Assembly (NCBI RefSeq): GCF_002233755.1
Contig: NZ_NIFO01000005.1
Location: 168,738-232,737 of the forward strand
Origin: Acinetobacter piscicola
GTDB taxonomy: Bacteria > Pseudomonadota > Gammaproteobacteria > Pseudomonadales > Moraxellaceae
Direction of reading: 5' to 3'
Length of the DNA stretch: 64,000 bases
In this document: positions 1-7,611 of the stretch, piece by piece
Numbering within the stretch: position 1 is the first letter of the stretch
How the letters are laid out: every line of letters begins with the position of its first letter
Program-made: the position numbers and the translations under genes
Notes under the pieces: generated by a model
Databases searched by the model: none
What the model was told of the DNA's origin: nothing
The model's input: the letters and a program-made list of their open reading frames with translations, nothing else

Positions 1-587
1 ATCATTGCATCCAAAGGTAAACCCACTGAAACATTTGAACGTAAAGTTGAATCAAAAGAAATTAAGCTACAACGCAATGCCTCATCTAAAGGCATATCGT
101 AACTTAAAGCACGATCTAAAATTGGCTTACCATACTTACTTTCGCCAATTTGAAAATACGGCGTATCACTGGTTGCAGAAATAAAATTCCCTTGCGGGTA
201 AATATTATAAAGCTGCATTTCTTCACCCTTGATTTGACCACCAACCAGTAAGCTACAAAAATAATTACTTTGTTCCTGAGTATCATCCGTAACATCTGCA
301 ATCACTTTACGTAAGGTTTGCCCAACTAAGCCTGCGACCTCAAACATTGTGTTTACACTGTATAAGTTAGGCTCTTGATTGAGTGCAAGATGATTTTCTA
401 AATGACCAATAACAGCTTGCGTGGTCGCCAAATTTCCAGACGTTTGAATACAAATAAACCGCTCGCCTTTGACCCCAAAAGTATAGAGCTTTCTAAAAAC
501 AGAAATATGATCTACCCCGGCATTGGTTCGTGTATCACTAATGAACACTAAACCCTGTTTGAGTCTTAAAGCACAACAATACGTCAT
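1..587 (-). CDS. Anbu-type proteasome-like peptidase (partial, C terminus outside window)
   Basis: About 195 N-terminal residues are visible; the gene runs off the left edge. The protein begins MTYCCALRLKQG, followed by SDTRTNAGVD and FRKL. A Thr directly after the initiator Met, a following Asp in SDTRTNAGVD and a Lys near residue 35 match the N-terminal nucleophile fold of proteasome beta subunits and HslV, and the wording is that of the Anbu family (ancestral beta subunit). The start at 587 has an AAAGGTAG Shine-Dalgarno 4 nt upstream. It is the last gene of a four-gene minus-strand cluster (ATP-grasp, alpha-E, transglutaminase-like, Anbu), an arrangement known for this family. Substrates and the physiological role of Anbu are poorly known; a peptide modification and degradation pathway has been proposed from gene context. 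Confidence 0.9.
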   Translation of the reverse strand, partial: MTYCCALRLKQGLVFISDTRTNAGVDHISVFRKLYTFGVKGERFICIQTSGNLATTQAVIGHLENHLALNQEPNLYSVNTMFEVAGLVGQTLRKVIADVTDDTQEQSNYFCSLLVGGQIKGEEMQLYNIYPQGNFISATSDTPYFQIGESKYGKPILDRALSYDMPLDEALRCSLISFDSTLRSNVSVGLPLDAM

Positions 588-694
588 GGAACTACCTTTC
601 AAAGCATTTGAAAATTCAAACCCACGGATGGTCTAAAAATATAGTTTTATAAATACAATGCATAATTTAAGCACATTATTTACCATTCAATTTT

Positions 695-1474
695 TCAACA
701 TGCAAGTACTTGAACAGTGGAGTACATTGTTTCAATTCCACCTTGCTCTCTTATGCCTCGTACTGGTGCAACATCCCAATAATCACGTCCAATTGCGACA
801 TAAACATGTGATTCTGGTCGGAAAAGTTGATTACTCACATCAATAATATGCCATTGCCCTGCTAAAAAAATTTCAGCCCACGCATGACTGGCTAAATGAG
901 ACTGATTCTGAACATATAAATACCCAGAAGCATAACGAGCAGGAACATCAAGTGCCTTTGCCATCGCAATAAATACATGGCTATGATCCTGACATACACC
1001 TTGACGCATTGAAAATGACTCCATTGCAGTATGTGTTACCGAAGTACTCGCTGTGGTATAGGGCATATAATTCAGTAAAGCTTCCGCCAATTTCTGAAAA
1101 TTCGATACAGTCAGTTGAGGTACGTAGCGCTGAGCAAATGCCAACATTTCACTATTACACAAAGTCGTTGTAGTCGGTTGTAAAAATAAAGCGGACGATA
1201 ACGAGTTTGTCATACCAAACTGATTTTCAAAATTAATCTCCACAATACCTTGAGCCATAATCAACATTTGTTGATAAGGTTCGCGCTGTGTACTGGTTAA
1301 CCAAACATTATCAAAGGCATCTTTTTTAATGTGTTTTTGACCCGGAACGCTTACATCCCATGAATGAACCTGTTGATGTTCATTATTTTGTGGGGTCATT
1401 TTAATATATTGAATACTATTTTTCGCCCAATCAGAATATTGATAATGGGTTTGATGATTAACCATGAGCTTCAT
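695..1474 (-). CDS. Transglutaminase-like cysteine peptidase of the Anbu cluster
   Basis: 259 residues. The transglutaminase-like triad is visible: Cys in RQGVCQDHSH, His in ASHAWAEIF and Asp in WHIIDVSN, all in the C-terminal half. An N-terminal beta domain (about residues 1-80) precedes the catalytic domain, as in the bacterial transglutaminase N-terminal/catalytic pair. The start codon overlaps the stop of the upstream alpha-E gene by 4 nt (ATGA), so the two are translationally coupled. In the family, such proteins accompany ATP-grasp and alpha-E proteins and are thought to cleave or transfer peptide amide bonds; the actual reaction is not established. The gap of 107 nt to Anbu contains no evident terminator. 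Confidence 0.88.
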   Translation of the reverse strand: MKLMVNHQTHYQYSDWAKNSIQYIKMTPQNNEHQQVHSWDVSVPGQKHIKKDAFDNVWLTSTQREPYQQMLIMAQGIVEINFENQFGMTNSLSSALFLQPTTTTLCNSEMLAFAQRYVPQLTVSNFQKLAEALLNYMPYTTASTSVTHTAMESFSMRQGVCQDHSHVFIAMAKALDVPARYASGYLYVQNQSHLASHAWAEIFLAGQWHIIDVSNQLFRPESHVYVAIGRDYWDVAPVRGIREQGGIETMYSTVQVLAC

Positions 1475-2085
1475 AAGCGAACCATTTCAAATAGGGAATC
1501 AATATGATCACTAAAATGATAATAACGCATGCTATCAGGCTGCTTTTTAAGCTCAATCCACGCATCTGGTAAACTGGCCAGCCCTTGCTGATCTAAACTC
1601 TCAATTAAACCACCTAATTCTTGCAAAGTTTGCGCACTGGTTTGTTTTAAACGAATTTGACGATCCAATTGCTCCATTTTCTGACCTAAACTAAAAAATA
1701 AAAACAATAGCTCATCTTCTTCCGCTTCTAAAACGTCATTACATTCGTCACACACATCACAAATAAGCCCTGCATTTTTCTCAGCTTGTTGTAATAACTG
1801 ATTTAATTCTGCGAAAGATTGTGCAGAAATGACACCACGTAAATCATAAATATTATTCTTCGCATTTTGAAATTGTTGATGAAATGAGGCCGGTTGTTCT
1901 GCATCTAAAATCATTTCATTTAATGAAGATGCATCAAATGCAGGCAAACAAAACGCATGCGCATAATCCAGTGCTGAAGTATTATTTTTAAACGGAAACT
2001 GGCTACATAAATATTGTATACGAGTCAAATAGCGACCTAACCAAAATATATTTTGTGCATTCGTACTTAGTAAAATCATGTTCAC
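1471..2085 (-). CDS. Alpha-E domain protein of the Anbu cluster (short form)
   Basis: 204 residues. The N terminus LLSTNAQNIFWLGRYLTR matches the start of alpha-E proteins, where WLGRYLER is a hallmark, and the rest is predicted alpha-helical with many Glu/Gln. Alpha-E proteins are usually about 310 residues, so this is a shortened version; an acidic stretch EAEEDELLFLF lies near residue 120. Function is unknown; the family is nearly always next to a circularly permuted ATP-grasp protein and a transglutaminase-like protein, as here. It ends in an ATGA overlap with the transglutaminase gene and starts 32 nt after the ATP-grasp stop, so the three are one operon. Confidence 0.82.
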   Translation of the reverse strand: MNMILLSTNAQNIFWLGRYLTRIQYLCSQFPFKNNTSALDYAHAFCLPAFDASSLNEMILDAEQPASFHQQFQNAKNNIYDLRGVISAQSFAELNQLLQQAEKNAGLICDVCDECNDVLEAEEDELLFLFFSLGQKMEQLDRQIRLKQTSAQTLQELGGLIESLDQQGLASLPDAWIELKKQPDSMRYYHFSDHIDSLFEMVRL

Positions 2086-2117
2086 TCCCCTATGGTTAGA
2101 TGAATCATTTGAATGTT

Positions 2118-3764
2118 CTAAATAGAATATTCATCAATCACCCATGTATCTTTAATTCCACCACCTTGCGATGAATTGACCACCAAGGAACCTTGTTGCA
2201 TCGCTACTCGGGTTAAACCTCCCGGTACAATTTCAATTCGCTCAGGTGAACTCAAGATAAATGGGCGTAAATCAATATGACGCTCCACAATGCCGTGTGA
2301 AGTCAAAGTAGGCGCAACAGACAAATCTAAAGTCGGTTGCGCAATATAAGCCGATGGTGAGGCGATAAGTTTCATTCTAAATAAATCAATGTCCTGTTCA
2401 GTCGCTTGCGGGCCGATTAACATACCGTAGCCACCAGAGCCCTGAGCCTCTTTCACCACCAATTGATCTAAATTGCTCAACACATAATCCAGTGCATCAG
2501 GTTCACGACATTGATAAGTTGGCACATTAGATAGAATTGGCTTTTCATTCAGATAATAGCTGATCATTTGATCAACATAAGGATAGATTGACTTATCATC
2601 CGCCACACCTGTGCCGGGTGCATTGGCTATCACGACATTATGACTTAAATAAGCAGACATTAACCCCGCTACGCCAAGTGTGCTATCGGGTCTGAAACTC
2701 AACGGATCCAGAAAACCATCATCTAAACGCCTATAAACTACATCAACTTGCCTACATCCTCGGATCGTTTTGACATAAACCTTATCGTTCTCAACAAAAA
2801 GATCACGTGATGTTACTAAAGGAACACCCATCTCTCTTGCGAGAAAAGCATGCTCATAGTAAGCGCTATTATAACGACCGGGGCTAAGCACAACGATCAG
2901 TGGCGCATCTGCTTTAGAGTTTTCAGCTAATATTTCACGCAACAATTGTGGGTATTGTTCAATCCCTGCCCCATATTGATGACACAAATCAGGCATGAGT
3001 TTTTGACTCATTTTGCGACTTTCCAACATATACGACACACCCGATGGCGTGCGTAAATTGTCTTCTAAAACAAAAAACTGCCCTTTGCTATCGCGGACGA
3101 TATCGATCCCACTAATTTGACTATAAATATTGCCATTCAATCTATGATTTAACATCACGGGTTGATAGGCTTCATGAGTCAATACTTGCAGTTCAGGGAT
3201 CAATCCTTCTTTTAAAATACTTTGCTCATGGTAAATATCGGCCAAAAAAAGATTTAAAGCCTTAATTCTTTGTGTACAACCTGCTTCTATGGTTTTCCAC
3301 TGTTGTTTAGCAATCACACGAGGAATCAGATCAAACGGAATAGTCCGTTCAATACCGGCTTTCTCACCATAAACAGCAAATGTAATACCTTGATATAAAA
3401 AATGCTCCTGCGCCAATTTATTGAGTTGTTCAAGCTCATAAATACTATGCTTAGATAACCAATCTTCAATTTTGTTTGCGACCGTAGGTGATAAAACTTG
3501 ATCATCCGTCAATTCATTAAAAAAAATGGAGTTGGTTTGTTTCAGTAGATGCTGTGCAGTGTGTTGTTTTTCGATTTGCATACTCAACTGTTTCGTTTGG
3601 ACATTTACAACTGAATGGGTTAATGCTTGCTCAGGTAATACTTGTCTTATCTGCAAAGTTGGATCGCTCGGCTCAGCCTGCTCTTTTGCTTCTAAAACTG
3701 GCAAAATGAGTTGTTCTGTATAGTTTTCAATATTTGAATTTGTATCTACGGTCTCTTTTAGCAT
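2118..3764 (-). CDS. Circularly permuted ATP-grasp type 2 protein
   Basis: 548 residues. Recognised by VYGEKAGIERTIPFDLIPRVI, by LEDNLRTPSGVSYMLESR, RRLDDGFLDPLSF and VVKEAQGSGGYGMLIG, all typical of the circularly permuted ATP-grasp family. ATP-grasp enzymes form amide or peptide bonds at the cost of ATP; for this subfamily a peptide-ligase role opposite to the neighbouring peptidases has been inferred from context only. The first 90 residues are low in similarity to the family core and rich in Gln and Thr. The start at 3764 has AGAGG 6 nt upstream. First gene of the minus-strand Anbu operon; the promoter must lie in the 3765-4023 gap shared with the divergent WYL regulator. Confidence 0.9.
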   Translation of the reverse strand: MLKETVDTNSNIENYTEQLILPVLEAKEQAEPSDPTLQIRQVLPEQALTHSVVNVQTKQLSMQIEKQHTAQHLLKQTNSIFFNELTDDQVLSPTVANKIEDWLSKHSIYELEQLNKLAQEHFLYQGITFAVYGEKAGIERTIPFDLIPRVIAKQQWKTIEAGCTQRIKALNLFLADIYHEQSILKEGLIPELQVLTHEAYQPVMLNHRLNGNIYSQISGIDIVRDSKGQFFVLEDNLRTPSGVSYMLESRKMSQKLMPDLCHQYGAGIEQYPQLLREILAENSKADAPLIVVLSPGRYNSAYYEHAFLAREMGVPLVTSRDLFVENDKVYVKTIRGCRQVDVVYRRLDDGFLDPLSFRPDSTLGVAGLMSAYLSHNVVIANAPGTGVADDKSIYPYVDQMISYYLNEKPILSNVPTYQCREPDALDYVLSNLDQLVVKEAQGSGGYGMLIGPQATEQDIDLFRMKLIASPSAYIAQPTLDLSVAPTLTSHGIVERHIDLRPFILSSPERIEIVPGGLTRVAMQQGSLVVNSSQGGGIKDTWVIDEYSI

Positions 3765-4023
3765 ACAAACCTCTTTTTTATGTTCTCTAATGGCTATTTT
3801 AAAAAAGCAATTTCAATGCCAATACTTTATAGATTTTCTAAATAATTTTTATCCATTACATAACCTTTCCCATAGACAATACAAATTTTGAACCCATATT
3901 TTTATTTTCATTATCAATACTTAAACACTTTTTTTAGGATATAACTTGCGAAATGTGTCGTAATTTTCTATTGTGTTAGAGGTTCTGCTCCCATAAACAT
4001 TCACGATTTTATTGATACCCAAC

Positions 4024-5019
4024 ATGCCTGCACAAGAAAAAGAAACGTCAAATAGCCTATATCGCCAATGGCAAATCCTTTCCCGTCTATCCACTGGAAA
4101 ATGGATGGGCACACGTGAATTACAAGAAGTATTAGAACGTGAAGGTATTGAAATTAGTTTAAGAACGATTCAGCGTGACTTAAATCAAATTGCGCAACGC
4201 TTCCCTATTGAAAGTAATAAAACGGTTCCTCAGGGTTGGCGTTGGCGCTCAGATGCACCGATCCAAAGCTTACCGCACATGACCAGCTCTCAAGCGGTGA
4301 CCTTTATGATGGTTGAAGAACATTTAAAGCATTTATTACCACCAAGTTTAATCGATGAAATGAATCCATGGTTTGACTTAGCAAAACGTAGCTTATCGAC
4401 CCAAAATAATGTTCGACAATGGATTAATCGTGTCCGTATCGTCCCTGCGACACAACCTGTGATTCCGCCTTTGGTTGAGCGCAATGCACAACAAGCAATT
4501 TATGAAGGTCTGTTACAAGACAAACAAATTGAGTGTATTTATCGCTCACGTGGACATTTGGGTGAAGACAAAACTTATTTGCTCAATCCGCTCGGCTTAG
4601 TTCAAAAAGGTGCAATTATTTATTTGATCTGCACGCGTCATGATAAATCTGACGTACAAACTTTTGCTTTGCATCGTTTTAAATCGGCAACCGTTCTAGA
4701 TACACGTGCTTTGCATCCTGTTGATTTTGATATTGATACTTATATCGACTCTGGTGCTTTAGGTTTCCGCGTTGATTTTTCAAAACCGACAGAGAATGTA
4801 GAGTTAAAACTCATCATGCACGAAGATGATGCACAGTATTTTACTGAAAGCCAGCTGAGTAAAGAGCAAAAAGTTGAAGCTTTGAATGATCAGCTTTATC
4901 AAATTAGTGCGGTTGTTCCTTTTACCTCACAATTGGTTTGGTGGCTCAGAAGTTTCGGTAAAAAATTAGTCCGTATCGAACCTGTTGAAGTATTTAATGC
5001 AGTGCATGAGATTGAGTAA
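4024..5019 (+). CDS. WYL-domain transcriptional regulator (YafY type)
   Basis: 331 residues. An N-terminal winged-helix region (about residues 10-75, SLYRQWQILSRLSTGKWMGT and EISLRTIQRDLNQI) is followed by a WYL domain (about 145-225, with LLNPLGLVQKGAIIYLICTR and ALHRFKSATVL) and a C-terminal WCX-like extension. WYL regulators bind nucleic acid or nucleotide ligands and often control defence or stress genes. The ATG at 4024 is preferred over an in-frame TTG at 4012. It is divergent from the Anbu operon, with about 260 nt between, and could regulate it; it also lies immediately before the SIR2-TPR insert. Both links are inferences. Confidence 0.88.
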   Translation: MPAQEKETSNSLYRQWQILSRLSTGKWMGTRELQEVLEREGIEISLRTIQRDLNQIAQRFPIESNKTVPQGWRWRSDAPIQSLPHMTSSQAVTFMMVEEHLKHLLPPSLIDEMNPWFDLAKRSLSTQNNVRQWINRVRIVPATQPVIPPLVERNAQQAIYEGLLQDKQIECIYRSRGHLGEDKTYLLNPLGLVQKGAIIYLICTRHDKSDVQTFALHRFKSATVLDTRALHPVDFDIDTYIDSGALGFRVDFSKPTENVELKLIMHEDDAQYFTESQLSKEQKVEALNDQLYQISAVVPFTSQLVWWLRSFGKKLVRIEPVEVFNAVHEIE

Positions 5020-5060
5020 TTGAATACTCATTTAAATGACTCACTTGCTTTTAAATCTAT

Positions 5061-5083
5061 AAAAAAAGAGCCTTAACGGCTCT
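5061..5083 (-). terminator. Rho-independent terminator of the 5201-5260 mini-gene
   Basis: On the minus strand the stem AGAGCC / GGCTCT with a 5-nt loop is followed by seven T. On the plus strand no T-run follows, so it works for minus-strand transcription; the only minus-strand gene candidate upstream is the 19-codon ORF. Confidence 0.65.
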
Positions 5084-5144
5084 ATAGTTTGATCATTTTT
5101 GTTTTGTTTACTTTTACTGATTGTTTTATTGCTGATTTAAATCA

Positions 5145-5184
5145 TTGATGTTGTATGTCCACACCAATACAACATCAATTTTTT
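5145..5184 (+). terminator. Terminator downstream of the WYL regulator
   Basis: A perfect 12-bp stem TTGATGTTGTAT / ATACAACATCAA around a 10-nt loop is followed by six T on the plus strand. It ends transcription of the WYL gene. The same hairpin would also sit in the 3' region of the minus-strand mini-transcript. Confidence 0.75.
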
Positions 5185-5200
5185 ATTGGAGAATGATGAA

Positions 5201-5260
5201 CTAAGGTGACATCGCACATGCAAGCTCACCCGTGTTATAACGTATCGATTTCATCGTCAT
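5201..5260 (-). CDS. Possible 19-residue peptide gene
   Basis: A short ORF encodes MTMKSIRYNTGELACAMSP, below usual ORF cut-offs. Support comes from context: an AGAGG Shine-Dalgarno at 5270-5274 with 9 nt spacing, a promoter-like TTTCCA - 17 nt - TATAGT further upstream, and a minus-strand terminator at 5061-5083. It is transcribed away from the SIR2-TPR gene that starts 229 nt to its right. I do not recognise the peptide. It may be a leader or regulatory peptide, or the ORF may be incidental to a small RNA. No function is claimed. Confidence 0.4.
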   Translation of the reverse strand: MTMKSIRYNTGELACAMSP

Positions 5261-5293
5261 CGCAATTTACCTCTTGTTTTAGAATGTAAATTA

Positions 5294-5322
5294 ACTATAG
5301 TCAAATTTTCTTTCACTGGAAA
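5294..5322 (-). promoter_or_regulatory. Predicted sigma-70 promoter for the mini-gene
   Basis: On the minus strand, a -35 box TTTCCA (5317-5322) and a -10 box TATAGT (5294-5299) are separated by 17 nt, giving a start near 5287 and a leader of about 26 nt with a Shine-Dalgarno. The gap from here to the SIR2-TPR start at 5489 is very AT-rich, with no clear second element. Confidence 0.45.
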
Positions 5323-5488
5323 ATAATTAAAAATGCTTTTTATTTAATTAATTTTCAATAAGATTTTTTTTATAAGCTTATATAGGAAATTTTTAAGCTA
5401 CAAATCTCTAGTCATATGGATTATGAATGAGATTTAAATTATTAAACTCTATATAATTAGATAGTTACCTTTTACACCAAGTCATATC

Positions 5489-7567
5489 ATGAGTTATAAC
5501 GTTAAAGACATTGCTAAAACACTGAAAGATAATAAAAAACAAGGTACACCAGTTGTTATATTTACTGGTGCAGGCTGTTCGAAAAGTGCTGGCATGCCAT
5601 TAGCCAACGAGCTTATTGCTGAAATCAACAAAAAACATAAAGGTAATCTCAGGAGTCTATCAGAGCAGGACAAAAAAGATTATGGTCTATGTATGAGTAA
5701 GCTCACCCCACATGAGCAAAAAACGCTAATCGAAAAACACATCACTAAAGCAAAAATCAACTGGGCACACATCGCTTTAGCTAGTCTTTTAAAAAATGGT
5801 TATTTAGGAAAAGTACTTACTTTTAATTTCGACAATATCCTAAATCGTGCTTGTAGTTTAGATAATTTTTTCCCGCCCATATATGACTTAAAAGTTTTAT
5901 CAGAAGAATACTTTACTGCCATTCCCAATCAATCTATTGTCCATTTACACGGTCAATGGAGTGGATTTCAGCTTGCAAACTCAGATGCTGATACACTTTC
6001 TCAAGCCAATAAATTAAAAAATTATATTAAAAATACAATTAATACCTCACCGACTTTATTTATTGGCTATAGTGGTGGAGCTGATGCTTTCTTTCAATTA
6101 GTTCAAGAAAATTTTATTGGTCAACATCGTTTATATTGGATTGATTATGGTAAAGAACCTAATGCCAATGTGAAACAATTTCTTGAGGTGAATCCAAATC
6201 ATCGTAATTTTATTGGTGAACAAGATGCGGATAAGTTTTTATTAGAACTCGCAATTGAACTTAAATGTTTTCCAACAGAACTTTTCAAAGACCCAATCAA
6301 ACACCTAAAAGAAATTTGTGAATATGTAAATAATTTCCCTCTAAATACACCTGAAAATGAAATTGATATTTTAGAAGATACTAAAAGAACTTTAGCGATT
6401 GCAGATGCAAGCAAGCCTGCAATTACACAGCTAAAATTAGTTGAACTTTTACATACTCAAAAATTCGAAACCATAATTAACCAAACAAAAAACTTAGACT
6501 TAGGTTTGAAACCTATTTCTAAAATTGTAGCCTCAGCATATTTAGGTAAATCTCTAACATTTCTAACAAAAGATGATAACCAATTCCAAAATAACTTCGA
6601 TAAAGCTATAAAATTAGAACCCAATTTTTATCAGGCATATGCCAAAGTCGGTGATCAACTAGTTCACAGTTCAAAAAAACAAGATTTAGTACAAGCGAAG
6701 CTTTTTTACGAGAAATGTTTTTCAATAAAATCTAATCTTAGAGATGATACAGTTATTGGTAATTTTGCTGTTGTTTTAACTAAATTAGCAATCTTAGATA
6801 AAAATGAAATTCTTTTTAATCAGTCATTTAAACAATTTGAAAAAGCTTTAAAAATTGAACCTGATGATCCAGTCCACCTTGGTAATTATGGTAATGCTCT
6901 TTTTTCACTTGGCAAATTAAAAGAAGATGAGCATTTATTTAATAAAGCTTTCGAACAATATAAAAAAGCCTTAAATATTCAACCTGATCATATCAATAAT
7001 CTTGGCAACTATGGCAACTCTCTTTCTGATCTAGCAAAATTAAAAGAAGATGAGGATTTATTTAATAAAGCTTTCGAACTATACGAAAAAGCTTTAAAAA
7101 TTCAGCCTGATCATACTGATCATCTTGGTAATTATGGTACTGCTCTTTCAGATCTAGCAACATTAAAAGAAGATGAGGATTTATTCAATAAAGCTTTCGA
7201 ACTATACGAAAAAGCTTTAAAAATTCAGCCTGATCATGCTGATCATCTTGGCAATTATGGTACTACTCTTTTAGATTTAGCAAAGTTAAAAGAAGATGAG
7301 GATTTATTCAATAAAGCTTTCGAACAGTATCAAAAAGCTTTAAAAAACAATCAAAATAAAACTTATAACATCGCATGTTATTATGTAGTAAAAGGTGATT
7401 TAAATTTAGCCAAAATCAACTTATTACATGCCGAACAACATAATACTTTACCTAATTTAAAGTATTTAAATGAAGATAAAGATTTAAACAATGTTCGCAA
7501 CGAAACTTGGTTTATTGAACTCTTAGAACGCTTAAGAGCAAAAGAAGAAACAAACAAATTAGCATAA
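5489..7567 (+). CDS. SIR2-like domain protein with TPR repeats (candidate defence NADase)
   Basis: 692 residues. The N-terminal part is a SIR2-like Rossmann domain: FTGAGCSKSAGMP (residues 25-37), TFNFDN (111-116), VHLHG with the expected catalytic His near 154, and GYSG (193-196). Residues 330-650 are TPR-like; five copies of a 41-residue unit (for example DEDLFNKAFELYEKALKIQP) span 6803-7417 and are nearly identical at DNA level in the last copies. SIR2 domains of this type in Thoeris ThsA, DSR1/DSR2 and SIR2-HerA hydrolyse NAD on phage infection, so an abortive-infection role is a reasonable inference. No partner gene is co-directional. The AT-rich flanks, weak ribosome site and codon usage suggest acquisition. 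Confidence 0.85.
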   Translation: MSYNVKDIAKTLKDNKKQGTPVVIFTGAGCSKSAGMPLANELIAEINKKHKGNLRSLSEQDKKDYGLCMSKLTPHEQKTLIEKHITKAKINWAHIALASLLKNGYLGKVLTFNFDNILNRACSLDNFFPPIYDLKVLSEEYFTAIPNQSIVHLHGQWSGFQLANSDADTLSQANKLKNYIKNTINTSPTLFIGYSGGADAFFQLVQENFIGQHRLYWIDYGKEPNANVKQFLEVNPNHRNFIGEQDADKFLLELAIELKCFPTELFKDPIKHLKEICEYVNNFPLNTPENEIDILEDTKRTLAIADASKPAITQLKLVELLHTQKFETIINQTKNLDLGLKPISKIVASAYLGKSLTFLTKDDNQFQNNFDKAIKLEPNFYQAYAKVGDQLVHSSKKQDLVQAKLFYEKCFSIKSNLRDDTVIGNFAVVLTKLAILDKNEILFNQSFKQFEKALKIEPDDPVHLGNYGNALFSLGKLKEDEHLFNKAFEQYKKALNIQPDHINNLGNYGNSLSDLAKLKEDEDLFNKAFELYEKALKIQPDHTDHLGNYGTALSDLATLKEDEDLFNKAFELYEKALKIQPDHADHLGNYGTTLLDLAKLKEDEDLFNKAFEQYQKALKNNQNKTYNIACYYVVKGDLNLAKINLLHAEQHNTLPNLKYLNEDKDLNNVRNETWFIELLERLRAKEETNKLA
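6803..7417 (+). repeat. Five 123-bp tandem repeats encoding TPR units
   Basis: In-frame units begin at 6803, 6926, 7049, 7172 and 7295, spaced exactly 123 bp (41 codons). The third to fifth units share almost all bases, including GATGAGGATTTATT and AATAAAGCTTTCGAAC. The first unit is the most diverged. This points to recent duplication inside the SIR2-TPR gene. Confidence 0.95.
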
Positions 7568-7569
7568 AC

Positions 7570-7597
7570 AAAAAACCCGCACTCAGCGGGTTTTTTT
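7570..7597. terminator. Bidirectional terminator between SIR2-TPR and mnmG
   Basis: Stem AAAAACCCGC / GCGGGTTTTT with loop ACTCA; an A-run on one side and a seven-T run on the other allow it to serve both convergent genes. Confidence 0.9.
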
Positions 7598-7611
7598 ACA
7601 ACTTTAAAATC

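Noticed and set aside
658..846. Plus-strand ORF near the end of the transglutaminase-like gene
   Set aside because: Mostly antisense to a real gene and lacks a ribosome site.
6803..7417. Regular repeats resembling a CRISPR array
   Set aside because: Spacing is a constant 123 bp with no unique spacers, and units are in frame in the SIR2-TPR gene.
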